NCBI GenBank assembly: GCA_946042285.1
Contig: CAMGDK010000083.1
Coordinates: 1 to 6,709, forward strand
Length of the DNA stretch: 6,709 nt
DNA from: an uncultured Clostridia bacterium
GTDB taxonomy: Bacteria > Bacillota > Clostridia > Oscillospirales > Acutalibacteraceae
Direction: 5' to 3'
Below, in pieces: positions 1 through 6,674 of this stretch; the first letter of the stretch is position 1; every line of letters begins with the position of its first letter. A model generated the notes under the pieces. The model ran no database searches, was not told the DNA's origin, and was given only the letters and a program-made list of their open reading frames with translations. Both the position numbers and the translations under genes were made by a program.

Positions 1-418
1 CAAAATCGGTTTCGTTGTAGTCGTCAAGATTGAATATATCCATTAGTCTTGGAAATTCATCAATTTCCGCATAAGAAACATGCAGCTCTTTTTTAGATGA
101 TGTAGCCATAACATCGCCTTTAGTAAAATGCTCGTTTAGCATATATTTATCATCGGATAATACTGACGAAAAACCAACGGCACAAAAAAACTCGTTTAAT
201 TCTTCACTGTCGAAATTATCTTCGTGAGACAATGTATAATCGCTGTCAAGGCATGAAATTATTGATGATATGTTATCACTTTCGTCATATTGAGCAAAAA
301 ACCTTGCAAAATCATAGGTCGTACCGTAAGCCTTAATCAAGGACATAATACGAATTGAAAAAATATCTGTTAATTTATATTTCTCAAATTCTTCGATTTT
401 TTCTATTCTCTTAATCAT
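1..418 (-). CDS. Partial protein, possibly GNAT-type N-acetyltransferase (N-terminal 139 residues)
   Basis: This open frame begins at ATG 418-416 and runs without a stop through the left edge, so only the first 139 residues are present. It starts MIKRIEKIEEFEKYKLTDIF and ends at DDYNETDF. The part seen is soluble and acidic, with no signal peptide, membrane segment or catalytic motif. The start overlaps the stop of the upstream M42 gene by 8 bases (ATGATTAA). No Shine-Dalgarno is visible before it, so translation probably depends on reinitiation after the peptidase gene. From general familiarity, the N-terminal style (short helical start, 'IRIMSLIKAYGTTYDFARFFAQYD', then an alpha/beta region) resembles clostridial proteins annotated as GNAT acetyltransferases, whose acetyl-CoA-binding motif would lie in the missing part. 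That assignment is inference only. The open frame itself is secure, because it reads through 418 bases and is in phase with the operon. Confidence 0.75.
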   Translation of the reverse strand, partial: MIKRIEKIEEFEKYKLTDIFSIRIMSLIKAYGTTYDFARFFAQYDESDNISSIISCLDSDYTLSHEDNFDSEELNEFFCAVGFSSVLSDDKYMLNEHFTKGDVMATSSKKELHVSYAEIDEFPRLMDIFNLDDYNETDF

Positions 419-1412
419 ATAATTTAGGTAATAGCTTTGTTATAAGATTTCGTGTTTCTTGAATATCACTGATTTTAACCATACTCGAGGCTGAATGAAT
501 ATATCTGCATGGAAGCGATATTGCAAGAACGCACGATCCTTTTCCGCTGGTTTGAATTGCACCCGCATCATTACCGCCGGCAATTGCAGTTTTTGTTTGA
601 GATTTAATTCCGTTTTCTTTTGCGGTTTGAATTGCAAGGTTGTATAATTCTCTGTCATATACGGTTCTTCCGTCCATAAATGAAATGACAGGTCCGTTAC
701 CGAGAACACAAACCCTGTCTCCACCGCTCACACCGCATAAATCAGCAGCAGTCGTTGACTCAAGAATAACAGAAATATCCGGTTGAACGGCAAAGGAAGT
801 GCATTTAGCACCTCTTAATCCAACCTCTTCCTGCACATTGAAGCAAAAATATGTGTCATATTCTAATTCGGAACGAATAAGCTCTATTAAAAGCATGCAG
901 CCTATTCTGTCATCAAGTGCTTTGGCTTTGATAAACCCATCACCAAGCTCGTAACAGTCACTTTCAAAATATGCATAATCTCCAAGTGAAACATACTTTT
1001 CAGCATCTTCCTTTGAGGTGGCACCTATGTCGATATATAAACTCTTAAAATCCGGAGCTTCTTCCTTTTGTGATGAGCTGAGTAAGTGAACAGGAGCAAG
1101 ACCTATTACGCCTTTAACATCATTTATGCGAACTATTCTATCTGCAACTACTCGCGGATCAATACCGCCGACCGGACTGAATTTTAAGTATCCTTCATCA
1201 TCAATATCGGTAATAATAAAGCCTACCTCATCCATGTGAGCGCAAAGCATAACCTTTTTATTTGGAGCTTTTTTACCTTTCTTAAAAGCAATAATTGAAC
1301 CGAGTGCATCTGTTTCATAAGAACAATAGTTTTTAATTTTATCAATTATATATTCTCTTACAGGCTTTTCATCGCCCGATGTACCATTTAGTAAGCATAA
1401 TTCCTTAAGCAT
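411..1412 (-). CDS. M42-family metalloaminopeptidase (second of a tandem pair)
   Basis: Predicted cytoplasmic M42 (TET/glutamyl-aminopeptidase type) peptidase of 333 residues, close to the usual family length. It would remove N-terminal residues from short peptides using two metal ions, normally as a large self-compartmentalising oligomer. All family signatures are present, numbered from the ATG at 1412. They are H59 and D61 in CAHMDEVG, bridging D167 in KALDDRIG, catalytic base E195 and ligand E196 in QEEVGLRGA, E218 in LESTTAAD, and H306 in RYIHSASS. The fourth ligand is Glu where the neighbouring paralogue has Asp. Glu is tolerated at this position in related clan MH enzymes. A GTG at 1421 would add three residues, but it lies inside a good Shine-Dalgarno (AGGTGA), so ATG 1412 is preferred. 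The gene overlaps the upstream peptidase by 8 bases and the downstream frame by 8. Substrate preference cannot be read from the sequence. Confidence 0.93.
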   Translation of the reverse strand: MLKELCLLNGTSGDEKPVREYIIDKIKNYCSYETDALGSIIAFKKGKKAPNKKVMLCAHMDEVGFIITDIDDEGYLKFSPVGGIDPRVVADRIVRINDVKGVIGLAPVHLLSSSQKEEAPDFKSLYIDIGATSKEDAEKYVSLGDYAYFESDCYELGDGFIKAKALDDRIGCMLLIELIRSELEYDTYFCFNVQEEVGLRGAKCTSFAVQPDISVILESTTAADLCGVSGGDRVCVLGNGPVISFMDGRTVYDRELYNLAIQTAKENGIKSQTKTAIAGGNDAGAIQTSGKGSCVLAISLPCRYIHSASSMVKISDIQETRNLITKLLPKLYD

Positions 1413-2424
1413 CAAATTCACCTATTCTTTCTTTAACATAGCAGCAAATTAACCTTGAAACATTTTGTATATCGTTTATATCGACAATTTCAACAGGCTG
1501 ATGCATGTATTTTTCAGGTATTGAAATTAAAGCTGTTTTAATTCCCGATTGAGAAACGGCTATCACATCGGCATTGGTGCCGGTTGAACCGGACATAATT
1601 TCTTTTTGATAAGGAATGTCAAATTTTTCTGCTGCTTTGACGAGAAGCTTAGACATTTGATTATCAATTGTTGGCGAAAAACCTATCATCGGTCCTTTTG
1701 AAAGGTATCCGCAATCGGATTTGTTGCAATTAGGAGTATAAGCGAATGACACATCTACTACAATAGCTTCATCAACATCTTTGTCATAAGGTCCTATTTT
1801 TGCACCTCTCGTTCCAAGCTCCTCTTGAGAAGATAGCATGACAGTCACCTTGCAAGGAAGCTTTTTTAACTCATCTAAGCACAGCAGCAAAGCGCAAACA
1901 CCTGCCCTGTTATCAAGCGAAGAAGCAGAAATCCTGTTATTTAAAAGCTCGCTATAATTCTTTTTAAATGTGATACTATCACCAAGAGAAACAATTTTCT
2001 CAAGATCGTCCTTGTTATATCCCGTGTCTATCGAAATGTCTTTAATTTCGGGAACCTTTTTTTCATCATCGGCTGCTTGAAGATGCGGAGGCAGTGTTGA
2101 AATCACTCCTTTAATCTCCTGTTTACCCCAAATTGACACCTCACAGCCAAGCAACATTCTCCTATCGACGCCGCCGCACTTATCAGCTTTTATGAAGCCG
2201 TCATCAGTTATAGATGTTACGATTAAACCGATTTCATCAAGGTGTGCATCAAGTAAAAAATGATAGCCTTCACCGAATGTACAAAACAGATTGTTCATTG
2301 AATCTGTATATACATCGCCATAGGTGGAAAGTATTTCTTTAAGGTAAGAAAAAGCGTCTCCTTCGCTACCGGAAACACATGCTAATGAGGTTAAATCCTT
2401 TAATAGCTCTTTACAATTTTTCAT
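1405..2424 (-). CDS. M42-family metalloaminopeptidase (first of a tandem pair)
   Basis: Predicted cytoplasmic dinuclear-metal aminopeptidase of 339 residues with a complete M42 active site. The residues are H61 and D63 in DAHLDEIG, bridging D171 in SSLDNRAG, catalytic E201 and ligand E202 in SQEELGTRGA, D224 in VVDVS, and H308 in KYMHQPVE. The structural segments typical of the family are also visible: CGGVDRRML near residues 83-91 and the SLGD turn near 146-149. It is a clear but distant paralogue of the next gene (LDNR against LDDR, Asp against Glu at the fourth ligand, MHQP against IHSA). The two are therefore not a recent duplication and may form separate or mixed oligomers. The start overlaps the murD stop by one base (TAATG) and is served by GGTGA just upstream. 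Family assignment is firm. The substrate is unknown. Confidence 0.93.
   Translation of the reverse strand: MKNCKELLKDLTSLACVSGSEGDAFSYLKEILSTYGDVYTDSMNNLFCTFGEGYHFLLDAHLDEIGLIVTSITDDGFIKADKCGGVDRRMLLGCEVSIWGKQEIKGVISTLPPHLQAADDEKKVPEIKDISIDTGYNKDDLEKIVSLGDSITFKKNYSELLNNRISASSLDNRAGVCALLLCLDELKKLPCKVTVMLSSQEELGTRGAKIGPYDKDVDEAIVVDVSFAYTPNCNKSDCGYLSKGPMIGFSPTIDNQMSKLLVKAAEKFDIPYQKEIMSGSTGTNADVIAVSQSGIKTALISIPEKYMHQPVEIVDINDIQNVSRLICCYVKERIGEFDA
1418..1423 (-). promoter_or_regulatory. Shine-Dalgarno AGGTGA for the second M42 gene
   Basis: AGGTGA on the minus strand matches the AGGAGGTGA consensus and ends 5 bases before the ATG at 1412. It lies inside the end of the preceding peptidase gene, where its GGT GAA codons encode Gly-Glu. 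The possible GTG start at 1421 is part of this site, which argues that GTG is not the initiator. Confidence 0.75.
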
Positions 2425-3857
2425 TATTCACCAAACCCGTTAACTAATTCTTTAAATCTTCTGCCTCTATACTCAAATGTCTTAAACTGATCAAATGCAG
2501 GACATGCAGGGCAAAGAGAAACAATATCGCCGTCAGTAGATTTTTCGAGAGCAATATTCGTTGCTTCTTCAAGCGTTTTTACCCGTATTATTTCTATGCC
2601 TGATGATAAACAGTCCTTATTTGCCGTAACGGCATCATATATTTTATCGGCAGTATCTCCGTTAAGAATAAGAATTTTAACATATTTTAATATGTCCGGC
2701 ACCATTTCCGACATATCATTACCCTTATCGGAGCCACCCATAATTACATTGATTTTTCTGCCAAATGCTCTTAATCCGCTTATTACTCTTGACGGTGATG
2801 TTGCGATAGAGTCGTTATAGTATTTTACGCCGTTGTATTCTCTAATGAACTCGATTCTGTGTTCAACTCCGCCAAAGCTTCTTGCTACCGATACTATGTT
2901 ATCAATATCAACCATGCCCCATATTGCACTAATGGCAGTACAGTAATTCTCAATGTTATGGTCACCCGGAATAACAATGTCATCCTTGTTCATAACAAAT
3001 GTTTCTTTGTTATTTGAGTCATTGAAAATGATTTCACCTTTTTCATTCATGTAGCAACCATTGCAAACCTTATGTTTAATAGAAAATTGATAAAGTTTAC
3101 CTCTGACATCATATCTCATGTCATGATAAACTCTGTTACCAATAGAATAATCACAGTCTGCATTTAAAACAGTTTTACAATTTGAATTTTGGTAAATCAG
3201 AATGTTTCTTTTGGCGTCAACATATTCATCAAGACTTATGTGGTGATCCTGATGCGTGCATTCAATATTTGTAATAACAGCAATGTCAGGTGAATTTACA
3301 AGGTTTCCCATTGTAAGAAGCTGGAAGGAAGACAGCTCTACAACGGCAATATCATTTTCTGTAATTGTTTCAAGCTCCGGCATCAAGGCTTTACCTATAT
3401 TTCCGCCCAAATAGACCTTGTAGCCTTGCTTTTTAAGCATTTCGGAAATAAGTGTTGTGGTAGTGGTTTTACCGTTTGAGCCGGTTACAGCGATAATCTT
3501 TGACGGACATAATTTGAAGAATACCTCCATCTCAGTTGTAACCGTTTGACCTCTTTCAATACACTCACCTATCCATTTATTTTGAAAAGGAAGAATACCG
3601 TGAGAACGGAAAACTAAATCCATTTCCGGTAAAATATCAAGATAGCTATCACCAAGAGAAAAATTAACTCCAAGCTGTTCAAGCCTATTGCATATATCGT
3701 TACCTATGTAATCCTTATCTCTTCTGTCACAGGCATACACTTCAACACCGTATTTAGCAAGAAATTCTGCACACGGTACATTAGCAACACCCATTCCGAC
3801 AAAGGCAACCTTTTTACCCTTAAGATTATCAAAATATTTCTTTGCGTTATTGTTCAT
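2424..3857 (-). CDS. murD: UDP-N-acetylmuramoyl-L-alanine--D-glutamate ligase (MurD)
   Basis: Cytoplasmic Mur ligase of 477 residues, somewhat longer than E. coli MurD (438). It uses ATP to add D-Glu to UDP-MurNAc-L-Ala, the second amino-acid addition in peptidoglycan precursor synthesis. There is an N-terminal Rossmann-like domain for the UDP sugar (KVAFVGMGVANVPCAEFLA, about 16-34). The central ATPase domain has the P-loop VTGSNGKTTTT (124-134; K130), VELSSFQL (173-180; E174), an HxDxH motif (H202, D204, H206) and K216, which aligns with the carbamylated lysine. The C-terminal domain has VEHRIEF (H333, R334), YNDSIATSPSR (347-357), GGSDKG (374-379; K378) and CPACPAFDQFKTFEYRG (449-465). Two positions that contact D-Glu or its mimics in the E. 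coli enzyme, as I recall, are changed: Lys319 to I351 and Ser415 to A454. AAGGAG lies 5 bases before the ATG. The enzyme lies outside any visible dcw cluster. Confidence 0.96.
   Translation of the reverse strand: MNNNAKKYFDNLKGKKVAFVGMGVANVPCAEFLAKYGVEVYACDRRDKDYIGNDICNRLEQLGVNFSLGDSYLDILPEMDLVFRSHGILPFQNKWIGECIERGQTVTTEMEVFFKLCPSKIIAVTGSNGKTTTTTLISEMLKKQGYKVYLGGNIGKALMPELETITENDIAVVELSSFQLLTMGNLVNSPDIAVITNIECTHQDHHISLDEYVDAKRNILIYQNSNCKTVLNADCDYSIGNRVYHDMRYDVRGKLYQFSIKHKVCNGCYMNEKGEIIFNDSNNKETFVMNKDDIVIPGDHNIENYCTAISAIWGMVDIDNIVSVARSFGGVEHRIEFIREYNGVKYYNDSIATSPSRVISGLRAFGRKINVIMGGSDKGNDMSEMVPDILKYVKILILNGDTADKIYDAVTANKDCLSSGIEIIRVKTLEEATNIALEKSTDGDIVSLCPACPAFDQFKTFEYRGRRFKELVNGFGE
2428..2432 (-). 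promoter_or_regulatory. Shine-Dalgarno GGTGA for the first M42 gene
   Basis: GGTGA ends 3 bases before the ATG at 2424. Aligned to AGGAGGTGA, this is the normal spacing. It is formed by the final Gly-Glu codons of murD (GGT GAA TAA), so the site sits wholly inside the upstream gene next to a TAATG stop/start overlap, a layout typical of coupled translation. Confidence 0.65.
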
Positions 3858-3862
3858 ATCTG

Positions 3863-3868
3863 CTCCTT
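3863..3868 (-). promoter_or_regulatory. Shine-Dalgarno AAGGAG for murD
   Basis: AAGGAG lies 5 bases before the murD ATG at 3857. It overlaps the TAA stop of the upstream membrane-protein gene (TTAAGGAG), so terminating and initiating ribosomes share the site. It is the strongest ribosome-binding site in the window. Confidence 0.85.
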
Positions 3869-4700
3869 AATGAATATAGAAATTGTCACTTTTAATTTCT
3901 TTTAATGTCAGTTTATCAAGACGATTTTTCAGCTCGTACTGATAAGGTAGCTTATCAGTGACTATGTACCTATCTTTTATAGGAATATTGCAATTCATAA
4001 CATAATTTGCAATCATTTTTTTGCATTTTGTGTCCTTGTATCCGTTAAAATATACTCTGCCGGTATCTTTTTCAAGAATAGCTAAAGCAATTTTAAGCTG
4101 ATTTTTTCTGCCTATCGGCGTAATCATTTTACCAAGAGCGACTGCATTTTCTTCGGCTTTGTCAGTAATGAAGCAAACAACAGCATCACCTTTTCTTTTT
4201 AAGCTTTTTACAGTTATATCGTTTATTGCTTCATCAAGATATGCGGTTATATCATTTGCATCTAATGAATCTATTGATGCTATATAAAAATATTCGCTTC
4301 TTTTAAATCCTCTTACATCAAATGTAAAGTCGGTACATTCGACATTAGTATTGACGGAAAAACCGCAGTCTTGTAAATCCTGAGTGATTTGATCAATATA
4401 GCTTATTCCGGAGCTTTCGTCCCTTGATGTTAAATAGTATCCTGCATCATTTATTTCATCCTCTGCGCATGATAAAATATAATCACATTTTCCGTATTTG
4501 GAGTAGTAGAAAAATATGACGATTAAGCATATCACAACACTTATATCGCAAAAATAGTTAATTCCAAGCGACAAAGCTTCATTGTAGGCTTTAACATACG
4601 GCTGCGCACCAATAAAAATTATTAAAAATGAAGCAGTAAAAATGATTAAGGACTTCATTATTTTGTATAATGTCTTTTGTTTCTTTCTGATTTCAGTCAT
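3867..4700 (-). CDS. Uncharacterised membrane protein with two N-terminal helices and a cytoplasmic domain
   Basis: I do not recognise this 277-residue protein. It has a lysine-rich N-terminus (K6, K7, K9, K13, K16), a hydrophobic helix at about 17-33 (LIIFTASFLIIFIG), a short loop, and a second helix at about 51-67 (CDISVVICLIVIFFYY). K68 and K71 follow, then roughly 205 mostly soluble residues. By the positive-inside rule both ends are cytoplasmic and the helices form a hairpin. The soluble part alternates strand-like segments (YFYIASID at 137-144, DAVVCFITD at 172-180, LKIALAILE at 202-210) with acidic helices, suggesting an alpha/beta fold. It holds six scattered cysteines (C72, C78, C112, C122, C176, C226, plus C237 further on) with no clear metal-binding spacing. 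No catalytic motif is evident. The start overlaps the ligA stop (ATGA) with no good Shine-Dalgarno, and murD follows after 9 bases. The position suggests co-expression, not a defined job. Confidence 0.85.
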   Translation of the reverse strand: MTEIRKKQKTLYKIMKSLIIFTASFLIIFIGAQPYVKAYNEALSLGINYFCDISVVICLIVIFFYYSKYGKCDYILSCAEDEINDAGYYLTSRDESSGISYIDQITQDLQDCGFSVNTNVECTDFTFDVRGFKRSEYFYIASIDSLDANDITAYLDEAINDITVKSLKRKGDAVVCFITDKAEENAVALGKMITPIGRKNQLKIALAILEKDTGRVYFNGYKDTKCKKMIANYVMNCNIPIKDRYIVTDKLPYQYELKNRLDKLTLKEIKSDNFYIH

Positions 4701-6667
4701 TTTATCATACCCATAAATTCATCTTCGGAAATAATTTGAATACCGAGAGCTTTTGCTTTATCAAGCTTTGAGCCTGCCTCTTCACCGGCTAAAACAAATG
4801 TTGTTTTTTTGGAAACGGATGATGATGTTTTTCCGCCGAATGATTCAATGATAGCTCCGGCTTCATTACGCTTTAAGGTTGGTAAAGTTCCCGTTAACAC
4901 AAAAGTCATACCTTCAAACCTATTGTCGTTGACTACTGCTTTAGATTCCGTGTTAACATTGAATTCCTTTAGCTTTTCAACAAGCTCTCTTGCAGAATCG
5001 GTTGAAAAGTAATCAACTACACTTTGTGCCATGATTTCGCCAAAGCCCTCAATTTGAAGAATACTATCAACAGAGGCTGTCATAATTGCATCAATGTTTT
5101 TAAAATGATCGGACAAAAGCTTAGCTGCTTTAGCACCGATATGACGAATACCTAATGCAAAAATAAGCTTTGACAGGTCGTTATCTTTACATTTTTCAAC
5201 AGATTTAATTATGTTGTTGGCACTTGTTTGCTTAAAGCCTTCAAGCTGACAGATTTTGTTTGGATCAAGTGTAAAAATATCGTATGTTTTAGTAATCATA
5301 CCGCAGTTAACAAATGTTTCTATAATTGTAGGACCGAGGCCGTCAATGTCCATTGCTTCTCTTGAACAAAAATGTATAAGATTTCTAAGAAGCTGTGCAG
5401 GACATTCAGGATTTATACACCTGATAGCCGCTTCATCCTCATCTCTGTAAACAGGCTCAGAGCAAGATGGACAATGCTTTGGAAATTCATAAATACTGTT
5501 GCTGTTATGCTCATTAACACATAATACCTCGGGAATAATGTCACCTGCTTTTCTGACTGTAACAATATCACCGATTGCAATACCCTTATCCCTAATGAAA
5601 TCCTGATTGTGAAGAGTAGCCCTGCTGACAGTTGTACCGGCTAAATGAACACTTTCCAATACTGCAGTAGGTGTCAAAACACCTGTTCTGCCAACAGTAA
5701 TTTCAATGTCAATAAGCTTCGTTTGCTTTTCTTCAGGCGGATATTTAAACGCTATTGCCCATTTAGGATATTTTGCTGTTGATCCCATCATTATTCGTTG
5801 ATTAAAATCGTCAACCTTTATTACGGCTCCGTCTATATCAAACTCGAGATTACCTCTCTCCTCGCCTATTTTATTTATTTCATCAATAGCATCGTCAATT
5901 GATGAAACCTGCGTGTAAAAAGGGACAGTGTTGAAGCCGAGTGTTTTTAGGTAATCAAGCGATTCCTTATGAGAATGAAGCTCTTTACCTTCAATTTGCT
6001 GAATGTTAAAAACAAAAATATCTAAGCCTCTGTTGGATGTTATATTGCTGTCCTTTTGTCTCAATGAACCGGCAGCAGCGTTACGCGGATTCTTAAAAGG
6101 CTTTTCATCGTTTAAAATTTGCCTGTCAACAACCTTTTCAAAGCTGCGCTTAGGCATATAAACCTCTCCCCTCACCTCGATGTAAGGGATTGATTCATTT
6201 AGCTTAAGAGGAACATTGTGAATTACACGAAGATTTGCACTTACATCCTCACCAATGTCACCGTTGCCGCGTGTCGAGCCTCTGTAAAACAAGCCATCAC
6301 GATATTCAAGACTGACCGACAATCCGTCAATTTTAGGCTCAACAACATATTTAGCACCATTAACATTACTTGAAACGCGCTTATCAAAATCGACTAACTC
6401 TTCTTTGCTGAATGCGTCCTGTAAGCTTTCCATTCTCACAGCATGTTCAACGGGCTCAAATGTATTATCTGCTTTACCGCCAACCCTCTTTGTTGGTGAA
6501 TCTGCCGAATCATATTGAGGATAAAGCAATTCTAAATTTTTAAGCTCTCTCATCATCATGTCATACTCATAATCCTCGATTTCGGGAGAATCATCGTTAT
6601 AGTATCTTTCGGAATGATAGTTAAGCTGTTGTCTTAATTTTTCAATTTTTGTTTTAATTTCATCCAT
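4697..6667 (-). CDS. ligA: NAD+-dependent DNA ligase LigA
   Basis: Essential cytoplasmic enzyme that seals nicks in replication and repair using NAD+. It has 656 residues, against about 670 in E. coli and B. subtilis, and every domain is present. Domain Ia (about 1-65) has YHSERYY, EYEYD-like DYEYD and DSPTKRVGG. The adenylation domain (about 66-312) has the active-site lysine K112 in EPKIDG, NPRNAAAGSLRQ (193-204), FDIDGAVIKV (276-285) and WAIAFKYPPEE (303-313). An OB fold follows, then a four-cysteine zinc finger (C399, C402, C417, C422). There are four helix-hairpin-helix segments (IDGLG, LEGFK, LGIRHIG, IEGFG; about 441-545) and a C-terminal BRCT domain (about 583-656). The start is ATG 6667 (MDEIKTKI), matching family N-termini. 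The frame extends to an ATG at 6691, but those codons (MCIRDR) are sequencing adapter. Only 7 native bases precede the start, so its promoter and Shine-Dalgarno are missing. Confidence 0.98.
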   Translation of the reverse strand: MDEIKTKIEKLRQQLNYHSERYYNDDSPEIEDYEYDMMMRELKNLELLYPQYDSADSPTKRVGGKADNTFEPVEHAVRMESLQDAFSKEELVDFDKRVSSNVNGAKYVVEPKIDGLSVSLEYRDGLFYRGSTRGNGDIGEDVSANLRVIHNVPLKLNESIPYIEVRGEVYMPKRSFEKVVDRQILNDEKPFKNPRNAAAGSLRQKDSNITSNRGLDIFVFNIQQIEGKELHSHKESLDYLKTLGFNTVPFYTQVSSIDDAIDEINKIGEERGNLEFDIDGAVIKVDDFNQRIMMGSTAKYPKWAIAFKYPPEEKQTKLIDIEITVGRTGVLTPTAVLESVHLAGTTVSRATLHNQDFIRDKGIAIGDIVTVRKAGDIIPEVLCVNEHNSNSIYEFPKHCPSCSEPVYRDEDEAAIRCINPECPAQLLRNLIHFCSREAMDIDGLGPTIIETFVNCGMITKTYDIFTLDPNKICQLEGFKQTSANNIIKSVEKCKDNDLSKLIFALGIRHIGAKAAKLLSDHFKNIDAIMTASVDSILQIEGFGEIMAQSVVDYFSTDSARELVEKLKEFNVNTESKAVVNDNRFEGMTFVLTGTLPTLKRNEAGAIIESFGGKTSSSVSKKTTFVLAGEEAGSKLDKAKALGIQIISEDEFMGMIK

Positions 6668-6674
6668 TATAATC

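Noticed and set aside
440..724. Minus-strand 94-codon open frame inside the second M42 gene
   Set aside because: It lies entirely within a well-supported peptidase gene in another frame. Its product is low-quality, with repeated KPQKK/FKPAEK runs and no motif.
2596..2820. Plus-strand 74-codon open frame antisense to murD
   Set aside because: It opposes the conserved C-terminal domain of murD. It has no Shine-Dalgarno and no recognisable product.
3867..4490. Reading the cytoplasmic domain of the membrane protein as a nuclease of the PD-(D/E)xK type
   Set aside because: Strand-like segments and scattered acidic residues hint at an alpha/beta fold, but no D...(E/D)xK arrangement could be placed with confidence.
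4809..5012. Plus-strand 67-codon open frame antisense to ligA
   Set aside because: It is a shadow of the BRCT-coding region, serine/leucine-rich as expected from the reverse strand, with no ribosome-binding site.
5256..5450. Plus-strand 64-codon open frame antisense to ligA
   Set aside because: It is a shadow of the zinc-finger and helix-hairpin-helix region, with no initiation signal or family resemblance.
1..6674. A defence, CRISPR, prophage or toxin-antitoxin system
   Set aside because: All intact genes but one are assigned to housekeeping families. I saw no repeat array, integrase, att-like repeat or small paired genes on either strand.
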